Origin: Aphrocallistes beatrix
Lineage: Eukaryota; Porifera; Hexactinellida; Sceptrulophora; Aphrocallistidae
DNA length: 64,000 nucleotides
Direction of reading: 5' to 3'
NCBI GenBank assembly: GCA_963281255.1
Contig: OY725499.1
Location: 4,173,148-4,237,147, forward strand
The notes below the pieces were generated by a model. It was not told the DNA's origin, did not search any database, and was given only the letters and a program-made list of their open reading frames with translations. Positions 36,290 to 47,412 of the stretch are shown in pieces (position 1 is the first letter of the stretch; every line of letters starts with the position of its first letter). The position numbers and the translations under genes were made by a program.

Positions 36290-39262
36290 TTAATGTTTCA
36301 AGGAGTCATAGGAAGAAAAGTCTCCCACTCTATCCTGCGTTTGTTCCCCTCCATTCAGAACTATCTGCTCATAACCATGAGGCATAACTTGCATATCTGT
36401 GTAGAGCGGATTTTCGTTTAATTCGTAATTTTGCCTATCATTTTGGGGAACAATGAGCTTCTCTTGGTCTTCAAGATCCCTTTCGTCATTTTGTGCTATA
36501 TTGAGGTCTTTCATTTGAAAGTTCTTGTTAAGATGTCCGATAGGAATGTTTAGCGGTGAGTGCTGCTCGGTATTGTTCAATGTCTCAGTCTCAGGTGTCA
36601 CCATCTTATCTCCTCCGTAAAGAGGATTTTCAAGGAAGTCAGTTTTGCTAACATAATTATCAGAAGTGTTCTTGTCGTACTCAGTTCTTCCATCGGGTTT
36701 ATGCTTCAACTCAGTGGCTGGATCTGGACCAATTGTTGCGTAGAGTGTATTGGCTCTGTCTGAATATCTCGCGCGCTCAGGTCGTGAAGAATCTTGATTC
36801 AAGGTGTCCAACCGTTCTAGAATTGGTGATTTTACTAAATCGAGTTTATTCTTCACATTTTTATATTTGAAATATAGGAAAATGCAGCATGCTAATGCTA
36901 TCAGGAGCATTAAGAGCAATGCCGCGATAATCAATGGGAATATAATTAATGGAATGCTATCGACCTGATTGGTATTCAATGCTGCTTTAGTGGTACTTGT
37001 GCCATTAGTCGATGTTGATGGAGGATTAGTATTATAGGTTGATACTACTGTATTTGGAAGACTGAATGGACATGGAGTATTGGATGTAGATGTTATATTT
37101 ATATTAGGTGATGGTACAGACGTTGTAGGTTTTGTAGGTGACGTCATAGTCGATGTAGGTGATGGCATAGGTATTGTAGGTGACGTCATAGAGAATGTAG
37201 GTGATGGTCTAGATATTGTATGTGACGTCATAGAAGATGTAGGTGACGTCATAGATGATGTAGGAGATTTCACACAAGATACTGGAGTTTGGGCAGTAGT
37301 TGAAACTGATTCAATTGATTCTCTGTACTCAACATTGAACAGAGCTATGTTAACTCCATCACTGATAACCTCAACTTCACTTAACGCAATTACTCGACCT
37401 CCAGGGATCTCCATATTTAGAAATATTGTATCTGTCAGACGGTTTATAGGAATGGTGAGTGTATAAGTTTTTGTGTCGTTATTAAGGGTAGAATTAGTTG
37501 TCATATTAGGTTGTATAAGAGTAACATTTGGAGAAATCACCTCCGTACTTGTTGTTGTACCATATAATATTAAACTAGACACTATGACCTGTCCTGTTAG
37601 TAAAATTCTCAGCGGAAAACTACAGAATATATTCTCAGCTGTACATCTCCAGCCAACCTTCAATTCAGATGCACTGTTATCAGATTCCATTCCTAAAAAT
37701 AATAAATAGCAAATCAATATACTTAAGTTATTAACTTTTATACAGACTAGACTAGACATGCTATATAGTTCCTACCTATGACTCCATCCATGAGCTGTCC
37801 TCTTCCTCCATAGCACACTTCTCCATTGCACATTCCAGTGTAGTTATTATCTGTGATTATAATCCCATTCCTATTAAGATTAGGCTGTGCAATGAAATAG
37901 CTTAGCACCTCTACTCGAGGAGTAGCGAATCCTCTGATTATGTATCTCACATCGAAGTTTCCATCACTGTTAATGAATCTCGAGATCTAGATGAGAATTA
38001 CAGATATTTAGGTACTGTACATAATCTAAACGAATTAGCATGCATTCACGACCGACAGTGTGACATAGGTAGTCTGACAATTTATTTCGCCTACATTTAA
38101 CTGTATTAATAGATAGGGAGTTCCGATAGCTCTTGAACTAGTAATCTAGCTAAATTTATAACCAAACGCTGAACTAAATAAAGGATTGTAGACATTATCG
38201 GACATTAAATGAAACGAATGTTAGCTTAAATTTGTATTGCAAATTTTGTCGATAATTTTCATATTTAACTCTGTTCGATCCACTAACAAATACAATCGCT
38301 ATCTTTTCCCGATTTCTGAGAAATAAATTCTCGAGAAACACAGTAACACTAATATTGAATATATTTTAAAATTGGACTTAGATGCCCTCAGCCAGTGGTT
38401 CCCAACCTGGGGTCCATTGACCCATAAGTGCCGAACCCGGGGGGGCTGGGGGGGCTTGAGCCCCCCCTGGATTTGAAGATGGCCCATAGACGCAATACAA
38501 ATTCTAGAGCTGAGCCCACCCTAGAACTACAAATTTGCTCATAAAATTCGAAAAGTTCGGCGCCCTTGCATTGACCATTGGTTTAGTGGCGATATAATCC
38601 CTCGTAACGTAATAGAAAGTGTTTCCGCTTTCTTAGGTTGGTGATGCTATATAAAATGTTGCATTGCTCTGGGAAGCACATTCCCATTCGTTCTGTGGGA
38701 AGACCTGGGGTGTTTAAACTCAATATTAGATGTAAATTGAGGATTTAAAATATTTTTGCTCTGTCTAAGAGCGGCTTCAGATTTATTTAGGAAATAAAAC
38801 TCCGAGAATACTAAATGAAACGTCATAATTTTAAGATTTACTTACCCACAGTTCTTCAAGCTTTAATGGACTGATCTCTACTTTGATTATGTCATCATTG
38901 CCCATATACATTGAAGTAGATTTTACAAGTTCTCTTAACTGTACCAATCTGTTGACATTATCGAGTCTGTACTTAATGTAATATGCATCTAGATTGATTC
39001 TACTCTGCATACCTGGAAGTCTTATACCAATGCTGGTAACTACGTAGCGATATATACAATCCTGAGGGATTATACTTATACGAATTTCAAAGTTAGTTTG
39101 ATTGAGCCTCCAAAACGGCTCAGATTCCGGTGATGCGATAAGATCTGGTATTTCTCCGTATGAAAGTGATTGTGTTCCAGCTAACGGTTCAGTTGCCTGT
39201 ATTTGAAACTTCTCATTCACCAAATAAAGGAGAATTAGTATGGAAACAAGAAATGTACGCAT
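36290..39262 (-). CDS. Receptor I: kinase-less DDR-like receptor with long mucin-like stalk (chimera)
   Basis: Exons 39262-38846, 37986-37776 and 37692-36290 give 676 residues. Exon 1 is of the C/E type (MRTFLVSILILLYLVNEKF; FWRLNQTNFEIRISI; ends LEELW). Exon 2 (ISRFINSDGN to CNGEVCYGGRGQLMDGVIG, donor GTAGGA) and exon 3 (GMESDNSASE, VGWRCTAENIFCSFPLRILL, IALSEVEVISDGVNIALFN) are of the J/K type. A stalk near residues 335-452 is built from PTSSMTSPT-like repeats and is probably O-glycosylated. The helix is near 457-483 (IIFPLIIAALLLMLLIALAC). The tail has ANTLYATIGP, DFLENPLYGGD, LNENPLYTDMQ and the terminal FSSYDSLKH. Two NPLY motifs suggest PTB-domain binding, by analogy with the NPxY of DDRs. 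No kinase domain. Confidence 0.8.
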
Positions 39263-39354
39263 TTTACACTGTTAATGTAGATTGAATTAGTTGAGTTAGT
39301 TACTTATACTCAGAGGATAGCCTAGTGTAATTACGTAGAGCTATATCATCTTAC

Positions 39355-39400
39355 CTGAACCTGGCACAAAGCATTTTAATATCGATGTGAATGAATATTT
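39355..39400 (-). promoter_or_regulatory. Exon 0 of receptor I with uORF
   Basis: The leader block is of the C/E/G kind, with donor GTAAGAT at 39354-39348. J and K do not carry it. This fits I having received its 5' end from the C/E/G group. Confidence 0.5.
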
Positions 39401-39832
39401 TTAATGCTTAGTGGACATGAAAGTAAGCACATAAACCTAGTAACCATAACATCCATCTTACAATTCAATTATTTGTACTATTGTTTCTTATTCCTTTAGT
39501 TTTTACAGATATGTATTTAGTTGTTTAAGCATTTGTTGATTATTTGTTTAATTTCGAACAATTCAAATATTTGTATGATTTGTTTATGGTTTCATAATCG
39601 GGTTACCGGAAATGAGGCATGCTTTTCATATCTAAATGGCACTCTTTGCAATATGTTTGTTACTCTCATCTTTCTTGATCCGAAGTTTATCTGTGCTAGC
39701 ATTAAAGAGTGCTACTAATTGTATATTCCATATGTCATATCCTTGGTTACTCTAACTTGCATAATCTAGATTATAATAAGACAATCAAGTTTTGGATTTA
39801 TTATCTACATACTACTACTTCATCATTTAATT

Positions 39833-40541
39833 AGTACTGAGCCGTTATCTGTATTCAGAAGTTAGTGGAATTATCCTATTTTCGATTTGTCTATTGTATA
39901 GCTCAGGGGATCAGCTTTCGATTTGCATACAGAATTACTGTGATAGGACAATTATTGTGGTTCCTACATCCGATTTAAGTACATCAGTTTAGGATACTGC
40001 CTTCAAACGTGAATTTTGAGTTTCCCAAGGCTGTATTTCATTTCTAAGCAAATTTGGACTAAAACTGATCCTTCCATTAAATTCCAAATAAAAAAACATA
40101 TAAATATTGATTTATTTGTAGCACTATGGTTTTAGGCAGGAAAATAAATTGTTTATGAAATGGTATACTACCACTTTTGTCCCATTTTTTAGGGGGAGAA
40201 AATTGAGAAAAAATCCACTATAAATTGCATAATTACTTTTTATCACAGGTTATTGTACTGAACACCTCCCGTTTGCTCCATTACACATATGTTCTTAATT
40301 ATTTGACCTTGTAATGATTCCACGAATTCAAAAAAATATCACCAAATTCATTTTTAACTTTTCCTAAACCATGTATAATACAGTCACCTAAACCATATAT
40401 ATCGAACGTACCAATCACCATAATTGTTCTATCACAACAATCCTATATGCAAATCGAAAGCTGATCCCCTGAGCTATACAATGGACAAATCGAAAATAGT
40501 ATATTTTCACTAACTTCTGAATACAGATCACGGGTCAGTAC
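39833..40541. mobile_element. Long-inverted-repeat element (copy 2)
   Basis: The outer arms read AGTACTGAGCCGTTATCTGT on the left and, inverted on the right, AGTACTGACCCGTGATCTGT. The inner arms share GGGGATCAGCTTTCGATTTG and GGACAATTATTGTGGTTCCT with the element at 32458-33217. No coding content was seen. Confidence 0.6.
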
Positions 40542-41142
40542 TTATGAAATGACCTAAGTAAAATCGCGAATTCTTATAAACTCCAATCAGAGCCATTCTG
40601 GCATACTTACGTACCTACATTCATCTGAAGCTATTCAAACGTGCCACACGCATATTAACAGCTTTTATCCGCCCCACACTTTTTTGGATAAATATGCGTA
40701 GATCCCGAGTTGGCACAATGCGAGTCACCTTAGTCACTAGGACCATATCCATCTGGTTAATGATATTGGGGCTGGGTCATTCCGTTCCCAGGATTGGTAT
40801 TATTTCCTAAACTTGGCGCTTATTTTTTCGAATTCAATCAGAGATGTAAGTTACTACTTACCAGGAGATTCTAGTCATGTTCCCAACAAATTTTTGAAAT
40901 TTTTCTTACTGAAACACTATTTCCTGAATTCTGAGACGACGTATTTAGAAGCTGATTGAAATTTCTTGCTTACTAATGACAGCCATAAAGAACTGCGCCT
41001 ACATCTTAATTATTCCAAAATTTATCCAAACACACATAGGAGTATAATCTCAATCCTAAACACAACAAGCATAATCCTATCTATAAAAGCTTAAGAGCAA
41101 TAACATCTTACTAGTACTGGGATCCTATTACAGTCTCTGAGT

Positions 41143-43449
41143 TTAATGTTTCAAGGAGTCATAGGAAGAAAAGTCTCCCACTCTATCCTGCGTTTGTTCT
41201 CCTCCATTCAGAACTATCTGCTCATAACCATGAGGCATAACTTGCATATCTGTGTAGAGCGGATTTTCGTTTAATTCGTAATTTTGCCTATCATTTTGAG
41301 GAACAATGAGCTTCTCTTGGTCTTCAAGATCCCTTTCGTCATTTTGTGCTATATTGAGGTCTTCCATTTGAAAGTTCTTGTTAAGATGTCCGATAGGAAT
41401 GTTTAACGGTGAGTGCTGCTCGGTAGTGTTCAGTGTCTCAGTGTCAGGTGTCACCATCTTATCTCCTCCGTAAAGAGGATTTTCAAGAAAGTCAGTTTTG
41501 GTAACATAATTATCAGAAGTGTTCTTGTCGTACTCAGTTCTTCCATCGGGTTTATGCTTCAACTCAGTGGCTGAATCTGGACCAATTGTTGCGTAGAGTG
41601 TATTGGCTCTGTCTGAATATCTCGAGCGCTCAGGTCGTGAAGAATCTTGATTCAAAGTGTCCAACAGTTCTAGTGTCGGTGACTTTACTAAATCGAGTTG
41701 ATTCTTCACATTTTTATATTTAAAATATAGGAAAATGCAGCATGCAATTGCTATCAGCAGCATTAAGAGCAATGCCGCGATAATCAATGGGAATATAATG
41801 AATGGAATGCTATCGACCTGATTGGTATTCAATGTTTCAGTGGTACTTGTGCCATTAGTCGATGTTGATGGAGGATTAGTATTAGAGGTTGATACTACTG
41901 TATTTGGAGAGCTGCATGGACATGGAGTATTGGGTATAGATGTTTTATTTATATTAGGTGATGCTACAGATATTGTAGGTTTTGTAGGTGATGTCATAGT
42001 CGATGCATGTGACGTCATAGATACTGGAGTTTGTGCAGTAGTTGAAACTGGTTCAATTGATTCTCTGTACTCAACATTGAACAGAGCTATGTTAACTCCA
42101 TCACTGATAACCTCAACTTCACTTAACGCAAGTACTCGATTTCCAGGGATCTCCATATTTAGAAATATTGCATCTGTCCTACGGTTTATAGGAACGGTTA
42201 ATGTATAAGGATTGATGGTTGTATCCAGAATATAGTTAGTTGTTATATTGGGTTGTATGAGGGTAACATTTGGAGAAACCACCTCCGTACTTGTTGTTGT
42301 ACCATATAATATTAAACTAGACACTATAACCTGTCCTGTTAGTAGAATTCTCAACGGAAAACTACAAAATATATTCTCAGCTATACATCTCCATCCAACT
42401 TTCAATTCAGATGCACTGTTATCTGATTCCATTCCTAAAAGTAATAAATAACAAATCAATATACATAAGTTATTGACTTTTTTGTACAGAGTCATGCTGT
42501 ATACTTCCTACCTATGACTCCATCCATGAGTTCTCCTCTTCCTCCATAGCACACTTCTCTATTACACATTCCTGTGTAATTATCGTCTGTGATAATAATC
42601 CCATCCCTATTAAGACTAGGCTGTGCAATGAGATAGCTTAGCACCTCTACTCGAGGAGTAGTGAATCCTCTGATTATGTATCTCACAGCGAAGATTCCAT
42701 CACTGTCAATGAACCTCGAGATCTAGATGAGAATTACAGATATTTAGGTACTGTACATAATCTAAACGAATTAACATGGATTCAAAACAGACAGACAGAT
42801 ATACGAAAATGTGGAATAAGATTGTCAAAATTGGAATAAGGTCGAATGATCAATTTGGATCTAGGGGAAGAATGGTGTTTATTAATAAAGAATGGGGGTT
42901 GATTGGAGGCATTTTTTTGGCTTGCTTGGAACCAGATGAGTTTCTACGGGTTTTTGATGTGGAATATTTTAGTTTTGAAAATTCTTCCTTATTCAGTCAA
43001 CTTAGAATTACGAGGTAGTCTAACTTAATTTCACTTACAGACATTCCACTAATGAATATTGGATTGATCATAACATTGACTGATTTAGTAGTCATACTCG
43101 TCATGGTGCTGAGTTCACTGAGCGGTGTAGAGTATACATTATCACGTGTGTACGTGATGAGGTACTGACTAATGTTCACAGCATCACTACCACCTTTTAA
43201 CTGTATCTCTATGCTTGTCACCACGAAGAGGTAGATACAGTATGGCGGCATTGTACCTATTGAAACTTCAAAGTTTGAACTGTTGAGATTCCAGAATTGT
43301 GGAGCAGGTGGAGTGGAGAGAGAGCCATTGGATTCTACACAAGAAAAAATACTAGAACCTGCCAATGGTGCCGTTGTTCCATGGATTTGTTGAATAATAT
43401 TTAGTATCACTAAAACAGAAGAAACGATGAGAGCAAATGCTATAACCAT
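41143..43449 (-). CDS. Receptor J: kinase-less DDR-like receptor
   Basis: Exons 43449-43039, 42722-42512 and 42434-41143 give 637 residues. Exon 1 differs from the C/E type: signal peptide MVIAFALIVSSVLVILNIIQ, then QFWNLNSSNFEVSIG, FVVTSIEIQLKGG and NISQYLITYTRDN. It ends SGMS before GTAAGT. Exon 2 runs from ISRFIDSDGI to CNREVCYGGRGELMDGVIG. Exon 3 opens GMESDNSASE and has VGWRCIAENIFCSFPLRILL, ALSEVEVISDGVNIALFN and a stalk shorter than in I. The helix is near 419-444. The tail is nearly the same as in I, with ENPLYGGD, LNENPLYTDMQ and the terminal FSSYDSLKH. The strong match of tail and 3' flank to I shows a recent duplication or conversion. All frames are open; no kinase domain. Confidence 0.82.
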
Positions 43450-43459
43450 TTTAGCAATC

Positions 43460-44234
43460 TACCTGATTTATCTGAACAGCCTATCTTATACCCAAATTAC
43501 ATTTTTATAATTGCCTGATTTTATTGATATATGATATTTGTTAAGCCAATGATCCTTCTATATTTAAGCATTTTTACTGATTAGAATGTAAGTTCTTGTT
43601 ACATTAAATTAGCACCATGTTATCAATTGCACGTGGATAATTTATTGCGAGTGCATGTGACCTCATCTCACAGCTCATACTCATCGCTACATTCTGAATT
43701 ATAAATTTAGAATTATAATTATTTGCTCCTTGTCCTTTAACAAAACTTGCTCTAGTAAATTGGCTTGAATCAGACTATCCATTGGTATGTAACATATGTT
43801 GAACAGAAATACTGAATACATATTTAGATGGATCAACAGTTGACACATAGAATCTACTATAGTAGTTAATGGGAATAATAACTAATAATTGCTCCGGTTC
43901 CTATTTGATGATATCCGATATTTTAAGATTTAAGGAGTTTATATACGGGATTTCGGAGCTAACTGTAAATAAATAGTTTAAATTCAGTTCAAGTTTATGA
44001 TTAATGTAGTCTACAATTTGCTTCAATTTTAGTTAGAAGTTATAACACACTTACTGAAAACAAACAATTAATATACAACCAATCAATACACTGGTAAATC
44101 ACTAACCAAACAGTAACCAAAATATATAAAAGTTCAAGTCAAAGTATCTAAAGGCTCACTAGAGAAATAGACAGACAAAAATATAATTATCTAATTTTAC
44201 TTGCATCTTTACATTGGATGTCATTATTAATTTA
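43460..44234. other. Intergenic DNA between J and K
   Basis: No gene seen. The part from about 44000 to the stop of K belongs to the 3' module shared with G. The J-proximal part holds its leader and promoter, which resemble those of K (CTGTTCAG near 43475 and 46188). Confidence 0.5.
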
Positions 44235-46159
44235 TTATTGTACTTTATTCTCCAAATCCTTTACATTCACCTCTTCATAGTCAGGTATTGCTATCTCAGG
44301 AGTTGGAAGCAAATTGTTAGGCTTAAAATGAGTATTTGTTGTTCCAACATTTTGTACATTTTCAGAAGTGTTATAGTATGTGTGAGTTGCTTGATTCTTT
44401 TCAATTCTCTTTTCAGTTTCAACCGAAACAGCATATCTCTCATTGACTCGAGAGTATTCAACCTCTTCATACATTCCAGATCCATGGGATGGTTGAGTGG
44501 TGGTATCGATTGTGCTTGTTGCGGTTTTGTCACCGTTAGTATAATTTGAATAATATTCTTTCAAATGAAGCAATTCATTTCCTTGGTTAGTGTTGGCATA
44601 GATAAATTTCCCTGACTGGGTCATTTTAAGTTTTTTGTTTTCAATCAGTAAATATATGCAACATGAAAATACCAGAACTAATATTAAGAGCAATGCCGCG
44701 ATAATCAATGGGAATATAATGAGTGGAATGATATCGACCTGATTAGTATTCAATGTTTCAGTGGTACTTATGCCATTAGTCGATGTTGATGGAGGATTAG
44801 TATTAGAGGTTGATACTACTGTATTTGGAGAGCTGCATGGACATGGAGTATTGGATGTAGATGTTATATTTATATTAGGTAGTGGTACAGACGTTGTAGG
44901 TGACGTCATAGATGATGTAGGTGATGGTATAGATGATGTTTGTGCAGTAGTTGAAACTGGTTCAATTGATTCTCTGTACTCAACATTGAACAGAGCTATG
45001 TTAACTCCATCACTGATAACCTCAACTTCACTTAACTCAATTACTCGACTTCCAGGGATCTCCATATTTAGATATATTGTATCTGTCAGACAGTTTATAG
45101 GAATGGTGAGTGTATAAGTATTGTTGGTTGTATTCTGGATAGAATTAGTTGTTATATTGGGTTGTATGAGGGTAACATTTGGAGAAATCACCTCCGTACT
45201 TGTTGTTGTACCATATAATATTAAACTAGACACTATAACCTGTCCTGTTAGTAGAATTCTCAACGGAAAACTACAGAATGCATTCTCAGGTGTACATCTC
45301 CATCCAATATTCAACTCAGATGCACTGCTATCAGATTCCATTCCTAAAAATAACAAATAGCAAAAAAATATACTTAAGTTATTAACTTTTGTACATACTA
45401 GACTAGACATGCTGTTAGTTCCTACCTATGACTCCATCCATGAGCTCTCCTCTTCCTCCATAGCACACTTCTCCATTACACATTCCAGTGTAGTTATTAT
45501 CTGTGATTATAATCCCATCCCTATTAAGATTAGGCTGTGCAATGAGATAGCTTAGCACCTCTACTCGAGGAGTAGCGAATCCTCTGATTGTGTATCTCAC
45601 AAGGAAGTTTTCATCACTGTCAATGAACCTCGAGATCTAGATGAGAATTACAGATATTTGGTTACTGTACATAATGTAATCGAATTAACATTGATTCAAG
45701 ACAGACAGATATACAAGTACGAGGTAGTCTAACTTCGATTTTACTTACAGACATTCCATTAGTGAATATTGGATTGATCATAACATTGACTGATTGATTA
45801 GTCATACTCGTCATGGTACTGAGTTCACTGAGCGGTGTAGAGTATACATTATCACGTGTGTACGTGATGAGGTACTGACTAATGTTCATATCATCACTAC
45901 CATTTCCTAACTGTATCTCTATGCTTGTCAACACATAGAGGTAGATACAGTATGGAGACATGAGACCTAATGACACTTCAAAGTTTGAACTGTTGAGATT
46001 CCAGAATTGTGGAGCAGGTGGAGTGGAGAAAGCACCATTGAATTGTGTACAAGGATAAAGACTAGAACCTGCCAATGGTACCGTTGTTCCATGGATTTGT
46101 TGAATAATATTTAGTAGCACTAAAAGAGAAGAAACGATGAGAAAAAATAGTATAGCCAT
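44235..46159 (-). CDS. Receptor K: kinase-less DDR-like receptor with type-2 tail
   Basis: Exons 46159-45749, 45636-45426 and 45343-44235 give 576 residues. Exons 1-2 follow J: MAILFFLIVSSLLVLLNIIQ, QFWNLNSSNFEVSLG and YGGRGELMDGVIG. Exon 3 starts GMESDSSASE and carries IGWRCTPENAFCSFPLRILL, ELSEVEVISDGVNIALFN and a short Ser/Thr/Pro stalk. The outer half of the helix matches I/J (PLIIFPLIIAALLL). From there the sequence switches to the G type: FSCCIYLLIENKKLK, FIYANTNQGNELL, MYEEVEYSRVNERYAV, HTYYNTSEN and a terminal DYEEVNVKDLENKVQ. The NPLY and YDxLKH motifs of the other members are replaced by YEEV-type sites, which resemble SH2-binding motifs. The helix is near 413-440. All frames are open. 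Confidence 0.82.
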
Positions 46160-46169
46160 TTTAGCAATC

Positions 46170-47412
46170 TACCTGATTTACCTGAACAGCCTATCTTATA
46201 GCCTAATGATACTTGTATATGATGAGCTAGTATGTAAGCTTTTTTTACAAATTATAATGCTTCTTGCTACATTACGTAAATATAGTATCATGTTATCAAT
46301 TGCGTACACGTTTATAAATTATTGTGAGTGTAGTATGTGGCTCATATTTCACAGCTTATATTCATAGTAGAATATTGCATTACAACATTCTGAATCATTA
46401 ATATTGCACAATCTGTCATAATTCTCTGATCTTTTTCCTTGCTCCAGTCTATTAGCTATCCTTTGATATGTTGATCAGAAAAACTGAATAAACATTTTGA
46501 TGCATTAAAACTGTACAAATCATGTAAATATCACCAAAATATGAATAAATGAAGTTTGTTGCTTAATAGGACTATAAAAAGTTTTACAACAGATTCAAAT
46601 ACTTTTATACTTATTGTTCATATACGTATACTGTATGCTGGTGATGTATTATATGACCATCTTGCACAGGGATCAAGTTTCCCTTAATCTTATTATAGCT
46701 AGGAATAATGTTCTACAGGACATTCTCAACTGAAACCTGAACTGTTTGTACAGGGAATCATATACTATTCCTACCATGCAAAAACTTCATCTTCTAGTAT
46801 TATCCAAGTGTTTAATGCATATGCATCATTTTTCATGCTGAAAATCAATGAGGTCTCAGTTGTTATAGATTAAATAGAACTGGATCAATTTAGGTCTACT
46901 GGCAACCCATCTTAATACGCAATTGATGATTACGACTATAACTAAAATCCACTGGATAAAGTCTGAATATTTATTTAGTAAATTATAAAATAATTGATGA
47001 GAGGGGAGTGCTACCTGAGGTAATTTGTATTTCTAGAACCTCAAAATTAGATGAATCTGTCCAAATTGTGGGATAAATTGTTGTTAGCTTCCAAGGGCTT
47101 GCCCCTGGACCCCACTGGTGGACTGACAGCACCCCCCGGACCCCCAGCTGGTTGATATACCCCCCTACAAAAATTCCTGGCTATGCCAATGCATATAATA
47201 ACTCACTTTTATTTATAAAAAAAGGGAAATAATGAACAACAGTCCTTCTACATTCCATCCCGCCAAGAAGTCTCATGATCGCAGGAAGTATGCATAGGCA
47301 TGCTATGAGAGGGTTCTCCATTCGTCCAATAGTTAAACTCATACAAAACTATTTAATAACACCAATAATGACTGTGCAGAACTATATGCATATATTTCAA
47401 GGTATAAGTTAG
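46170..47412. other. Intergenic DNA between K and L, with a transposon relic
   Basis: No gene. Near 47040-47190 there is a GC-rich relic (AAGGGCTTGCCCCTGGACCC, ending TCCTGGCTATGCC) of the kind seen at hAT-element ends. The rest is AT-rich with nothing recognised. Confidence 0.4.

Noticed and set aside
37130..37260. Several TGACGTCA palindromes (CRE-like sites)
   Set aside because: They encode Met-Thr-Ser in the stalk repeats of I and recur with the repeat unit. No sign of a promoter.
37080..37466. Plus-strand frame rich in Val and Asp with repeats
   Set aside because: It is antisense to the stalk of receptor I. The same shadow appears opposite J and K.
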